The notes beneath the pieces are model-generated. The model searched no databases and was not told the origin of the DNA. It saw only the letters and a program-made list of their open reading frames with translations. A stretch of 64,000 bases of DNA, from assembly GCA_965112735.1 (NCBI GenBank), contig OZ218959.1:1116001-1180000 (forward strand), in the 5' to 3' direction. Shown here piece by piece: positions 11,401 to 22,892 of this stretch. Origin of the DNA: Phaeosaccion multiseriatum (Eukaryota; Ochrophyta, other classes). Each line of letters begins with the position of its first letter. Position 1 is the stretch's first letter. Position numbers and translations under genes: made by a program.

Positions 11401-12065
11401 TGAACTGCAGTTCGTGATGGAGGCGGTGTCGTTCATCACCAGCACTGCGTTCTTCGCCCATATGCAACCCCCTACACTGGCATCAGAGGAGGTGAGCACA
11501 GTCGTACCCAACATCTCGACACGACCAATTGAGGGCGTGGCCTGGGTAGGTGGGTGAGTGATTGAGTGAAGGGCAGTGGCGGACGTCACTAGAGGCCGAG
11601 GAAAACAAACAGGTGGCAACCACGTCTCACCTTAGGGTCCCCTGTACCAACCCGTATGGCTCCGCCGTGGCCGTCGGTGTGCCCGTTCGCGAGCGTGATG
11701 TCCCTTAGGATAAGCACCGCCCCCTCAAGCACACTGAACAGCGTCGAGTTCCATCCCCCATCTATCTGCGACGTTGCTGCATCCGCCCCTGTGATGGCCA
11801 GAGTAGTGGTGTTCCCGACCACCGCGATCTCCTCGGTTACCAGAATGTTCGCCTCCCATGCCACCTCTATCCGCACAGGTGACTCAAACGAGGAGGAGGC
11901 GCTGCTATTTAGCAGGGCCTCCCGCAGCCGCGACACATCCTCCGCAGAGGTCACAGTCAGGGACACGACCTCTTGGCCACATACGGGTAGCAATAGCATC
12001 GGCAGCAGCAGGAGCACCAACAGCAGCTCCTGCTGCAACCGGAACAGCCTAAGTCTGACTTTCAT
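5411..12065 (-). CDS. giant surface membrane protein, copy A (Pmp-like repeats, Cys-rich module, ~8 TM)
   Basis: Ten exons were traced, all phases agreeing: 12065-11631, 11541-11329, 11024-10753, 10504-9981, 9856-9381, 9017-8810, 8501-7575, 7404-6919, 6636-6395, 6256-5411 (1542 residues). A signal peptide (MKVRLRLFRL, then a Leu-rich core ending VCGQ) is followed by Pmp-like units with GGA(I/V/L) and NxA motifs to about residue 600. A Cys-rich module follows with GHWRVS and GYEGPYCAVC, like receptor Cys repeats. Then come a first TM (~738-760), a second pair, an acidic cytoplasmic loop (~880-990), further TMs with YPMGIPYMF and FYWELCECARRLLLTG, and a last TM near 1275-1296. The tail carries SGPxGxxMGxL repeats and ends YSDEL. 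Proteins of this plan occur in stramenopiles, and the TM part recalls TRP-like channels, but transport is not shown. Adhesion or sensing at the cell surface is inferred. Confidence 0.85.
6334..6376. repeat. (GGAA)n tract in the last intron of copy A
   Basis: On the coding (minus) strand this reads (TTCC)n and lies inside intron 6257-6394. The same intron of copies B and C carries longer versions, so the repeat predates the gene duplications and varies in length. Confidence 0.8.
9236..9358. repeat. (CTC)n tract just inside the donor of copy A intron 9018-9380
   Basis: On the coding strand this is a (GGA)n run starting about 20 bases after the GTACGAG donor at 9380. It produces spurious poly-Glu and poly-Gly frames that should not be annotated as protein. 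Confidence 0.8.
10553..10625. repeat. (GGGA)n tract in copy A intron
   Basis: A run of GGGA units occupies intron 10505-10752 and is pyrimidine-rich on the coding strand. Shorter versions occur in the matching introns of B (about 20617-20634) and C (about 28554-28592). Confidence 0.75.
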
Positions 12066-13942
12066 TTCTCCCTCCTTGATGTCCCGAGAAGCTCTCACTC
12101 TCCTCTTCTCCCTTGTCTTCTGGCACTCTGCTCACTGCTCCAGCCTGGCTTGCTGTGAAGCCCCCCGTCCCCTGCGGAGGTTCGAAAGCCTCGCCACTGG
12201 TTGCGCCCCTCAGGTCCTTGAAACCATCATGCGCCGACCATCTCTTCCCACAGATGCTTAGGTGCCTTGCCAGGCCCTGCGCCCCCTCTTCGACTCTACT
12301 CTACTGCTGGTGCTCTCGCTGCTGCACTTCCGCCCGTCTTAATTTGGGCACAGCAGCCGGACCTCCTCCCGCAAGACAAAACCAGGCAGAAGAAGGGCTT
12401 CAAGCTTCTCTGTTAGCCTTTGCCTCAGCATGCTCCGCTGATTGATGAGGCAGATCCCTGGCCCAACTAGTAATTGTAGTAGCTGGCCCTCCTCTCGTCC
12501 CTCCTGCAACGTTGGCTACTTGCCTGGTGGCTCTACCACCTCGGCAGATAGAAAATTTCGGGAAATCCGGAAATCGGATTTTTCCGACGTCGGGGTCGGC
12601 TGTCACTGTACACACCTAGACTTACTACGCGCCCCCACAAGCAGTCATGCCACTGAGTGTGCGACGTGTGACACTGGGGCGATCAGGATGTACCCTTTTA
12701 AAGAAGGGACGAACGCAACCGTTCGCTTCCCTCTCACTTCTTCTTCCCAAAGCAAAAGCATTTGACTAGGCACTTCCCATACTAAGTGAACAGACAGCGG
12801 CATGGACTTCCTCCGCTGTGCGTGGAACGTTTCCTCGACCTCTACAAGTTCTGGGCGGGATTGCTGGCCTCTTTTAGTGCCGCGTCGTTGAGAGCATGTG
12901 CAAAGCCTAATTAGGCGGTCAGTGAGAACAACGCACACGGAGTTGCTGCAAGGGGAAAGGGAAAGTCGTCGGCACTTGCAAGGCTTTATGCTGCCGCCGG
13001 GCACCGTGAGGTCACATCATCAGGAGAGAGAGAACAGGGAAGGAAGAAGAGGAGGAGAGAGAAGTAATAGACCAGCACCAGCACCCGCGGACGAGAAGTC
13101 AAAAGAGCCTGGGGAGCAGGAGCGATGATGGCTGAGCGACTGGGGCTTGAGGCCCTCTGTGTGGACCGAACAAGACGACTTCCCCGCATCTACCTTAATC
13201 GTGTCATCCCCACCAGCGGGTCGACATGTCGCCAGAGCAGCAATCGGGAGTGGTCTCAACCTTGCCCCCCCTGGCTGCGGCGAATGCCCTTCCCCAGCAG
13301 CTCGCGGCGAGATGGCTCGCACACAGCGTGATGATGACACCGGTCTAAGCTGCAGGACTCACCGATCTCCAACACACCTTGCGAGCTGAAAAGAGCGCTG
13401 CTCAGAGTCTCGTTACCCGGGACTATGCCCGCCCGTTTGGACTCTTCGGTGTAGTATTGGCCGAACGAAACGGGGGGTGGGGGGGGAGCTTCGGGAAGGG
13501 CAGAGGAGGGCAGCAGCAAAAGTGGGTCGAGGCGCAAAAGGAGCAGAGGCACGCAGAGGCCAAGAACGGACAAGTTGGAGAGGACGTGAACGGGGCAATA
13601 CTGTAGTGGGGTGGCCCCGACCAAGAGAGAGACAGAGAAAGCGCAGAATTCCAGGGGTAACGCCGCAGCAGAGAGCGAGAGGCAAGAAAGAGAAAGCTGA
13701 GAGAAAAAGGGTCAGAGTGAACCGCCATGTGATACAGTTCTTCTTGATCCTTCAAGTATCGGGAGGTGATTCACTGGAATACCCAACGCGTCCAATCCAT
13801 GAGTCTTTGTTTCCCCGCACTGCACTCTCTTGTGTAAATGAAGCACTTTGGGAGTGCTGCAAGCTTGCTTTCAATCAGAAAATATTAACATGACTCTACA
13901 GTCTTAAGCGAATACCCCCCAACGGTACCCACCCCGACCATC
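12066..13942. other. spacer between copies A and B
   Basis: About 1.9 kb separates the start of copy A from the stop of copy B. No complete gene was supported. An exon-like minus-strand fragment near 13363-13480 is listed separately. The rest consists of mixed-frame ORFs without recognisable domains, plus a short inverted repeat around 12545-12590 (AAATCCGGAAATCGGATTTTT). Promoter elements for copy A would be expected in the first few hundred bases but none could be named. Confidence 0.5.
13363..13480 (-). other. exon-like fragment ending in a GTGAGT donor
   Basis: On the minus strand the peptide FGQYYTEESKRAGIVPGN and its continuation to VLEIG has a protein-like composition and ends at a GTGAGT donor at 13362-13357. 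No acceptor or partner exon could be identified. It may be a relic of a displaced gene or a chance open stretch. Confidence 0.2.
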
Positions 13943-15790
13943 CTAACCACTCTGGTCGCTCTGCATCCCCCCTCCTCCTCCTCCTCCTCCTCCTCCTCCT
14001 CCTCCTCCTCCTCCTCCTCCACTCCCTGCTGCGAGCCCCCCCATCACCTTCCCCTCGGGGCCGCTGACATTGCTCCCCATCGCGTCAGGCCCTGACCCGA
14101 GATACCCCATGGTCTTACCCTCAGGGCCGCTTATGCTCTGGCCACTCTGACCACTCTGCATCCCTCCTCCTCCTCCTCCTCCTCCTCCTCCTCCTCCACT
14201 CCCTGCTGCGAGCCCCCCCATCACCTTCCCCTCGGGCCCGCTGACATTGCTCCCCATCGCGTCAGGCCCTGACCCGAGATACCCCATGGTCTTACCCTCA
14301 GGGCCGCTTATGCTCTGGCCACTCTGACCACTCTGCATCCCTCCTCCTCCTCCTCCTCCTCCTCCTCCTCCTCCTCCTCCACTCCCTGCTGCGAGCCCCC
14401 CCATCACCTTCCCCACGGGCCCGCTGACATTGCTCCCCATCGCGTCAGGCCCTGACCCGAGATACCCCATGGTCTTACCCTCAGGGCCGCTTATGCTCTG
14501 GCCACTCTGACCACTCTGCATCCCTCCTCCTCCTCCTCCTCCTCCTCCTCCTCCTCCACTCCCTGCTGCGAGCCCCCCCATCACCTTCCCCTCGGGCCCG
14601 CTGACATTGCTCCCCATCGCGTCAGGCCCTGACCCGAGATACCCCATGGTCTTACCCTCAGGGCCGCTTATGCTCTGGCCACTCTGACCCCTCTGCATTC
14701 CTCGTCCTCCTCCTCCTCCTCCACTCGCTCCTGCCAGCACCCCCATCATCACCCCCCCGGGGCCGCTGAGAGTGCTCCCCCCCATCGACGTCAAGTTAGT
14801 ACCCGACCCGAGGCTCCCCATCACGACACCATCGGGGCCGCTGATGCTCTGGCCACTCTGACCACTCTGGATACTCTGCATCCCTCCTCCTCCTCCACTC
14901 CCTGCTGCGAGCCCCCCCATCACCTTCCCCTCGGGCCCGCTGACATTGCTCCCCATCGCGTCAGGCCCTGACCCGAGATACCCCATGGTCTTACCCTCAG
15001 GGCCGCTTATGCTCTGGCCACTCTGACCACTCTGCATCCCTCCTCCTCCTCCTCCTCCTCCTCCTCCTCCTCCTCCACTCCCTGCTGCGAGCCCCCCCAT
15101 CACCTTCCCCTCGGGCCCGCTGACATTGCTCCCCATCGCGTCAGGCCCTGACCCGAGATACCCCATGGTCTTACCCTCAGGGCCGCTTATGCTCTGGCCA
15201 CTCTGACCCCTCTGCATCCCTCGTCCTCCTCCTCCTCCTCCACTCGCTCCTGCCAGCACCCCCATCATCACCCCCCCGGGGCCGCTGAGAGTGCTCCCCC
15301 CCATCGACGTCAGGTTAGTACCCGACCCGAGGCTCCCCATCACGACACCATCGGGGCCGCTGATGCTCTGGCCACTCTGACCACTCTGGATACTCTGCAT
15401 CCCTCCTCCTCCTTCGCTTCCTGCTGCGACCCCCCCCATCATCACCCCCCCGGAGCCGCTGACAGTGCTCTCCTCCGGCCCTGACCCCGACCCGAGAGTC
15501 CCCATTACCACTCCATCCGGTCCCTCGACCCTGCTGTCGCGGCGGCGATCACTACGCTCCAGAGACATAGGAATGAGAGATTCGCTCACCCGACTGCCCC
15601 GCAGAGAAAATGACGAGCGGTAGGAAGCAAAGCGCTTGGAGCTAAGGATACTTCGCTGGATCCTGGAGCCGGCATTGCACATTTGATAGACCGCAACTGA
15701 GACCAGGGAAACGTTCATGAGCACAAGGAAGTAACCGAACACGTCTTGACTCTGCTCGTCTTCCTCTGAAACGTCCACCTGTATCGACAC

Positions 15791-15824
<34 letters not shown>

Positions 15825-16058
15825 GAGGAGGAGGAGGAGGAGGAGGTCAGAGTGGTCAGAGCACATTCGTCAAGGAAGGAAGAAAGGACGAAGGAGGGAG
15901 GGAAGGAAGCAAGCAAGGAAGGAAAGAAAGTCGGCAGGCTGGAAGGAGGGAAGGAAGGAAGGAAGGAAGGAAGGAGGGAGGGAAGGAAGGGAGGGAGGGA
16001 GGAAGGAAGGAAGGAGGGAAGGAGGGAGGAAGGAAGGGAGGGAGGAAGGAAGGAAGGA

Positions 16059-16098
<40 letters not shown>

Positions 16099-17296
16099 AC
16101 GAACGAAAGAAAGAAAGAACGAAAGAAAGAAAGAAAGAACGAAAGAAAGGAAGGAAAAACCAAGGAGGGGAAGGAAGGAAGCAAGCAAGCAAGCAAGCAA
16201 GCAACAAGGAACGAAGGAAGGAAGGAAGGAAGGAAGGAAGGAAGGAAGGAAGGAAGGAAGGAAGGAAGGAAGGAAGGAAGGAGGTGCTCCTCGCCGCTCA
16301 CCTTTGTCGCGAAGGTCAGGAACATGGACAGGAAGATGATGGTCGCCCCGCTGAGGTACAGCTTGGTGTCCGCGGGGTCGGCGAAGGGTTGCACCGCGGC
16401 TGCGATTACCATTGTCGCCACGCTGAACACACAGGCAATACCCGCCTGTCCGGCCGTTCCGGCGAGCACAAAGACGAGCACTCCGGTGAGGAGGAGACGT
16501 CGAGCGCACTCGCAGAGCTCCCAGTAGAAGTGCTTCTCGCGGTCTGTAGTAGGTATGGAGTGGGGCAAGGGTCAGCAGCGTCCAGCCACGCAAGGAGCCG
16601 AGGTAAAGGGGGTGAGAGGAGGACATCAGAGTTAGAGCTCGCCTACAAAATGGGATTCTCTCTCTCTTCTCTTGAATCAGCTGCTTGCTGCCCGGCATAG
16701 CACAGGAGAGGAGGCATGGACAACAGGGAAGGAGACCGGAGGGGAGGAGAGCCAACAATACTTACAGGCATTCCATAAGAACCCCGAGGACTGGACTCTC
16801 TTCTTCCTGCTCTGCCCTGCCGCCCCCGCGCCGCCACCGCTGCTGCTGCTCCTCGTCCCCGCTTCCTCCCCACCACCCTGTGACACCTCAGCCCCGTCCG
16901 TGGCAGCATCGGCACCGACTGCGCCGTCAACCGTCACCCCGGCATGGGCAGGGTTGGTCTCCACAGCATCACCATATTCAGCTACTCCGACCACTCCGCC
17001 CTCGCGCAACAGCTGCTCCTCCTCCTGCTCCTTTCCGCTGCTGCGAGGTCTGCATTCTCTGCTCCTTCTCCGCAGCTCCGTCGCGAACATGTATGGTATG
17101 CCCATGGGGTACAGCAGAATCATGCAAGCGGCGTACACGCGGAAAGCCGTGTGGCGAGGGGTATAACACTCGATGGCGTAGTCCGCGCGCAGATAAGATG
17201 CGTCGCTTTCGTCGCGTAGGGAGTGATCGCACGCGAAGGTCTGAAAGACGACAGTACTTGTGCTGGAGTCTGAGGAGGAGGCATGCAGACAGACAA

Positions 17297-17327
<31 letters not shown>

Positions 17328-20300
17328 CACAGGTAGGCAGTTAGACAGGGGAGGGAGGAGAGAACCTAATGCAAAAGCGGGGACCAATGCATTGATCACC
17401 CCTGCCCTCCCTCTCTCTCTTCTCCTCCCTGACCCCCTCCCGGGCACTCACAGATGAGGAAGGCGAACACCAGCATGCCGTTCCGGAGCTTTTCTTTCAC
17501 CGCTGCATCCCACTCCTGGACACCACTGTCCTCCTCCTCGTCGTCGTCCTCCTCTTCCTCCTCCTCATCCTGCTCTTCCTCCTCCTCCTCCTCCTCCTCC
17601 TCCTCCTCCTCCTCCTCCTCCTCCTCCTCCTCCTCCTTCTCCTCCTCCTCCTCCTCCTCCTCCTCCTCCTCCTCCCTGCGCCCCTCGTTCGCTGCTTCGA
17701 CCGACGACGTCGGCGCGCGCGACGCCGTTACGGATGACGTAGATGGGTGCTCCTCGAGGGTCGATGGAGTTGGATTGTCGACAGACGATTGGCCCTCGAA
17801 CATCGGCGGAGTGGGGGCGTCCTTTGAGTCACGACCGAACGCTCCCACGCCTCTCTCGTCCCCTGCCCTGCCCAGAGCAGTCGTGCCATCAGAAAACACA
17901 GAGGAGGGCTTGTTGGTGTTGTTCTTCTTCTTCTTCTTTCTTCTACCCGTTTTCGTCACCACCACCAGCCGGAAAAGGTAGGTGAAGAGCAACACCAACA
18001 GCACAAGCGCGAAGGGCGCGAGTGTGGTGGCGAGCAAACGGTTGTAAAAGCCATCCACCCCGTCAAAGGCGCAGCCGACCGACAGCAGGCGACCAACATC
18101 CAGATCCAGCAGCGACATCCACCCCAAGAAGCGCTCGTAGGAGTGCGGCAGGCGCAGGCCGGTGATGGCGAGGTACTGAGTTAGGATCTGGAACATGACC
18201 ACGGGCGTGCGCAGCTTGCCCAAGGGGAGGGCTCGCACGCTCGCGCCTGCAGAGAGAAGCAACTTGCCGAGTGTAGAGGTGGACTTGCCAACGTCCAGGA
18301 GGGCTGCGTTGGTCTCGTCGACGAGCAGCGCCGACTGCAACGCGCGGTACAGCAGCCACAGAAGCAGCACCAGGACGAGCGCAATCGCTAGCAGCAGGGG
18401 CACAGCGGCGCGAGTGGAGCTCCTGGATGGACATTCGTTACACTGGTGGCCGTTGAAGTTGTAGTAGCCGCTCGAGCATACGGCGCAGTCTGTGCGTGGG
18501 TGTGCGTGCGTGCATGTGTGTGTGAGTTTGTGTGAGAGAGAGAATGTGTGTGTGGGCGTGAGATAGGGGGAAGATGGCACCGAAGGTTTCTCTACATGTT
18601 CTACTTTTTGAGGGCGAGTTTACACAAGGATAACACTCGCTCACCCACTCTCTCCCTCAGTCAGTCACCCAGGTCAACCACTCCCTCACTCACTCACTCA
18701 CTCACTTCCTCACTCAATCACTCACTCTCACTCACCCACCCACTCACTCACTCATTCATTCACTTCAACCATTCACGGATCCAACGCTCCCTCCCTTCCT
18801 TCCATCCACTCACATGGTCCCTCGTACCCCGCGTTGCAGTACTCGCCCGTCTCTCTCGCAGCCACACCGCCCTTACACGCACCAGTGCCAAGGCACTCGC
18901 GCACGTCTACAGACTGCAGAGAGACTCTCCAGTGCCCCGGCAGGAGGGGAATGTCCCGTGGGGTGGTGCCCACGCCGAAGCTGCTGCAAGCCATGGTGTC
19001 TGCGTCACACACGTCGCACATCTGCGCGTGGGTGTGGGTGCGTGTGCGGGGACAAGAGGGAGGGCAGGGAGGGGGCTGAGAGAGAGAACAAAGTGCAGCA
19101 ATGATGAGCGAAGAGGCAAGGCTGTAGTCGCAAAGAAGCCTCCTCCTCCTTGAGTGAGTGCTGCCCCGCTCTTACGGAGTGACCTCAAGGTACGCACTGT
19201 GCGATGACTCCTCTCACTGAGCCCATCGTTCGCCGCCTCCCCTCCCTCCTCCTCCTCCTCTTCCTCCTCCTCCTCCTCTTCTTCCTCCTCCTCCTCCTCC
19301 TCCTCCTCCTCCTCCTCTTCCTCCTCCCCTCCTCCTCCTCCTCCTCCTCCTCCTCCTCCTCCTCCTCCTCCTCCTCCTGCTGCTGCTGCTCCTGCTGCCC
19401 TTCTCTCGTACCTCGTTACGAGGGGACCAGAACTCGCCAATTCGGCAGCATGTTGTGTCGTCGTCTCCCAAGCTGATGTCCTCGCATGAGCAGGAGGAAA
19501 GGGCAGAAGCACACACCCCTGCGTCTCCTTCGCTCTCGTCGCCGCCGCACAAACCCAAGATGTCAAAGTTCCCGTGGCAGCAGCCCGCGCTGTTCCCATG
19601 AAAGGCTATTGGAGTATCAGTAACCGCCACATCAAGACCGCGACGGCGCTGCCCCTCCTCTCGACCAGCAGGGCCATCTGTGATTGTGATCGAGGCAGAT
19701 GACAGTCCGCCGATGCCCCCCCCGCTCCGCAGACACTCATTGTTGGCGACGAGGGTTCCATCCCCAATGGAGAGATCGGAATCGCCGCCCAAGTAAATGG
19801 CACCTCCGTAGGCCCCTGCCGAGTTGTTCGTAACGGTCGTCGCCAACAAGCGGAGGCTACTGACGGGGGCCACGAACAGGGCTCCGCCTGGTGAGAGGAA
19901 ACGGAGGACCGGAAACGGGGGGGAGAATGTGAAACTTATTTACTTGCTCCCGCAGCCACATGAGTGAGGGAAAGAGAGGGACATGCCATTAAAACAAGAT
20001 ACTTCGAAGTAGTAAAGAAGCCATCTCTTTGAAGGCTCTACTAAACGCGTGGCTGTACGTACGTACCATCTTCCGCCGCCGCATTGAGGTGAAAGTCGCA
20101 GTTCTCAATGACTGGAATTCCTCCCTCAACAAAGCCCGCGAGAAACACGCCTCCTCCTCTGCGGGCGGTGTTGTTGACCACTTCAGAGTCCCGCAGCGAG
20201 CCGAGGCCCTCCAGGTACGCCACGTGCAGGGCTCCTCCGTCGCCCTTGGCCATATTATCTCGGAAGAGGCAATTCGAGGTAGTCAGATCCGTACTCTGAA

Positions 20301-21977
20301 ACGCTATGCCCGCTCCATTGACTGCGCGGCTGTTCTCAATGGTGATGATGTCCGTGGGGGTGGCTGGAGTGCCACCATGTATGTATAGACTGCACTCTGG
20401 GCCCGAGAAGATGCCACCCCCCCAATTTGCTTCGTTGGAGTCGAAGGTGACATTACCCGTGATGTTTGCATCGCATCCGTCGTTCAGGAAGAGCCCTCCA
20501 CCTTGACCGAGGGCCATGTTACCCCTGAACTGAGCGTTGCCGGAGATGTTAGCGACGACAGTGTCTGAAAGTAGCACCCCACCGCCGTAACTATTCAGAG
20601 CAAGCAAAGAAGAGACGGAGGGAGGGAGGGAGGGGGCGGTCCACGTGATGGTGTGATGCGAGGCCGGTATAAGGCTTGACTGGCGGATGCAAACGAACAT
20701 CGTTTCACAGGCGAAGGCAGGAGGTGACACAGCCCCCACTCTCCGTCTCCACTCACCTCGCTTTGTTGTCCACAAACGAAGCTTCGTCCGAAACGTTGAG
20801 GAAGCACTTGTTATTTATGAACACCCCCCCTCCGTACAGCCCTGCCTCGTTCTCGCAGAAGTTGGCTCTGCCGCTGAGTGTCAACTTGCTCATTATCTCA
20901 ATGTGGACACCGCCTCCTCCGCCGTTGCGTTGGATAACTTTGTTGCGGCACATCGAGGCGTCATGTTGCATGATTATGGAAGCTTCTTGTGAACAAAAGA
21001 CAGCGCCGCCTCCCTTGAGGGACACACACTTTTGTTTCGGGGGGGGGCGGGGGGGCATACAGGCAAAAGATGCGCGGAGGGGGAGAGACGAAGGAAGCAA
21101 ACCGTTACGGAGTGGGGGTGGGGAGGGGGAGGGGGAGGGGCTCGCAGAAAGGCAAGAGCAATAAAGGCCCTTCGCCGCAGGCCGAGTCTTAGCCGCCGAG
21201 GAGGGCATCGGCCAGCCCATCCCGTCCGCTCCCGGGGAGAGGGCGCGGCTCACAGTGCAACCCTCCCGTCAATATACACCCACCACACGGACACACATGG
21301 ACATATGCACCTGGCTGCTTGCTTACCGATTCAATCGAGGACTCGTCCCTCATCTCCAGGGAAGACCCAAATCCATACATGAAGATCGCTCCGCCCACAT
21401 TCGATGAGTTGCAGTGGGTGATGGAGGCGCTGTCGTTCATAACCAGCTCTGCGTGAATCGCCCATATGGCCCCGCCATCAAGGGCGTTATTCGAGGTGAG
21501 CACACTCTCGCCCACAATCTCCACGCGACCCCCCAGCACCAATATGGCTCCACCGCCACCTCTACCCTCCCTTTTGCCAGTCAACAACAAAATGCCCCCA
21601 TCTTTGTCTGCGATGCTCGACCCGTTGGCGAGCGTCATGTCCCTCAGGATCAGCACCGCCTCTGCACCCACACGGAATAGTCTTGTGGTCCCTCCTCCAT
21701 CTATCTGCGACGTTGCGGCATCAACCCCTGTGATGGCCAGGATCGTGTTGCTCACGTCGAGCTGCTCGGTTAGCGGGATGGTCCCGTCCCATGCCACCTC
21801 AACCCGGCGCTGCTGAGCCTGTGTGGTATTCAGGATCTCACGCAGCCGCACCACGTCCTCCGTGGAGTTCACAGTCAGGGACACGACGTCTTGGCCGGAG
21901 ACGAGCGGCAGCAGCAGCAGCAGCTGCTGCAATCCATGCAGGACGAGCCACCAGAGAACACTTTGCCTGCCTTCCAT
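13943..21977 (-). CDS. giant surface membrane protein, copy B (expanded tail repeats)
   Basis: Nine exons: 21977-21327, 21028-20757, 20590-20067, 19887-19412, 19021-18814, 18489-17452, 17269-16766, 16543-16302, 15778-13943 (1916 residues). Exons 2-5 and 8 have exactly the lengths of their copy A equivalents (272, 524, 476, 208, 242), and every phase joins. The signal peptide starts MEGRQSVLWW and ends VSGQ. Domain order matches copy A: Pmp-like units, Cys-rich GYEGPYCAVC module, TM segments. Two parts have expanded. The cytoplasmic loop encoded near 17520-17690 is almost pure Glu/Asp, and the tail has many near-identical SGPEGKTMGYLGSG / SGPEGKVMGGLAAGSG units separated by poly-Gly. The stop is TAG at 13943, created by CAG to TAG within a repeat unit, so the copy A C-terminus ending YSDEL is missing. 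The first exon spans what is two exons in copy A. Confidence 0.85.
13963..15420 (-). repeat. coding minisatellite of the copy B cytoplasmic tail
   Basis: Near-identical units of roughly 170-190 bases each encode GPEGKTMGYLGSGPDAMGSN, then VSGPEGKVMGGLAAGSG, a poly-Gly run from CTC/TCC triplets, and MQSGQSGQSI. One unit carries GPVGK instead of GPEGK. Two interspersed units use the variant GPDGVVMGSLGSGTNLTSMG. The low divergence indicates recent expansion by unequal exchange or slippage. Confidence 0.9.
15880..16281. repeat. long (GGAA/GAAA)n tract in the last intron of copy B
   Basis: About 400 bases of GGAA, GAAA and GGGA units fill most of intron 15779-16301. They read as pyrimidine-only (TTCC/TTTC)n on the coding strand. 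This is the largest of the three paralogous intron tracts and generates the spurious Lys/Glu/Arg and Phe/Leu/Pro/Ser frames seen here. Confidence 0.9.
19236..19378. repeat. (CTC)n tract just inside the donor of copy B intron 19022-19411
   Basis: This is the paralogous tract of the one in copy A and is slightly longer. On the coding strand it is (GGA)n following the GTACGAG donor. Confidence 0.8.
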
Positions 21978-22629
21978 CCTGGAAGCAGCAAGTCAACAGC
22001 AGATCTTTGACCATAGAAACTCTCCTCTTCTCCCTTCTCCCTCCTACAGCTCTGCTGAGGCGGATGCACCGGCCAAGAAGATGCCTGAGGCGGAGGTCCC
22101 TCAGCGTGACGTCCAACCACTTGAGCACCTAAGCCGCTGGTTCAAGCAATGCGAGGCCTCGCTCACGCCACCCCCCGCCCCTCGCTCCTCGGTCAGCAGC
22201 TCCTCGAAGCAACAACGTCACCGCAACCAGCCACTTGTGTTGTTGTTTGGCCCCTCTTCGCCTTCTGGACCTAGCCGCCGCTCCTCCCCTTCCTCTTACA
22301 TTCTTCTTCTTCTATCTCTTCAACTATTTTATGATGGACCTCCACAAAGGTCCCCTTTATTTTCTCTAGACAACGGCTCCACTACTGTGATGAGGCAGAC
22401 CTCTTTTACCTGTATGATAACGCGCTCTCTCTCTCTCTCTCTCTCTGTATGATCACGCTCTCTCTGTGTGACCCCTGCTGAGGGAGCTCGGAGGAAAGGA
22501 TACAAAACAAAAAGGAATCCAAAAATGCGTGCAGAGAACCCCACGGAGAGGTTATCCGACGGCAAATTAAAGCCCTTCAATTGGGTAGTGAAGCATTGTA
22601 CCTTCGCTCTCAGCGTTGACCGACGGGAG
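21978..22629. other. spacer between copies B and C
   Basis: No exon was supported. The stretch is Ser/Leu-biased in several frames because of pyrimidine runs, including a (TC)n stretch around 22425-22460. It should contain the copy B promoter, but no core element could be identified with confidence. Confidence 0.5.
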
Positions 22630-22892
22630 AATTCCCATGACCTTTCCCTCGGGGCCGCTTATACTCTAGCCACTAGCCATCCTAACCACTCTGGTCACTC
22701 TGCCCCCCCCCCCCCCCCTCCTCCTCCCCCTCCTCCTCCTCGCTCCTCCTCCCCTCCTCCTCCTCCTCCTCCTCCTCCTCCTCCTCCTCCTCCTCCTCCT
22801 CCTCCACTCCCTGCTGCGAGCCCCCCCATCACCTTCCCCTCGGGCCCGCTGACATTGCTCCCCATCGCGTCAGGCCCTGACCCCCCATGGTC
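22630..22892 (-). pseudogene. untranslated relic of the copy C tail
   Basis: Downstream of the copy C stop, the minus strand still encodes recognisable tail units: poly-Gly from CTC triplets, NVSGPEGKVMGGLAAGSG, and further on SISGPEGKVMG after an old in-frame stop (GGTTAGGATGG) that copy B also has. The stretch lies out of frame with the live copy C coding sequence because of a 4-base insertion at about 22892-22898. It documents a previously longer C-terminus. Confidence 0.75.

Noticed and set aside
15852-16700. Plus-strand 282-residue Lys/Glu/Arg-rich ORF
   Set aside because: It is the translation of a (GGAA)n intron tract plus antisense of copy B exons.
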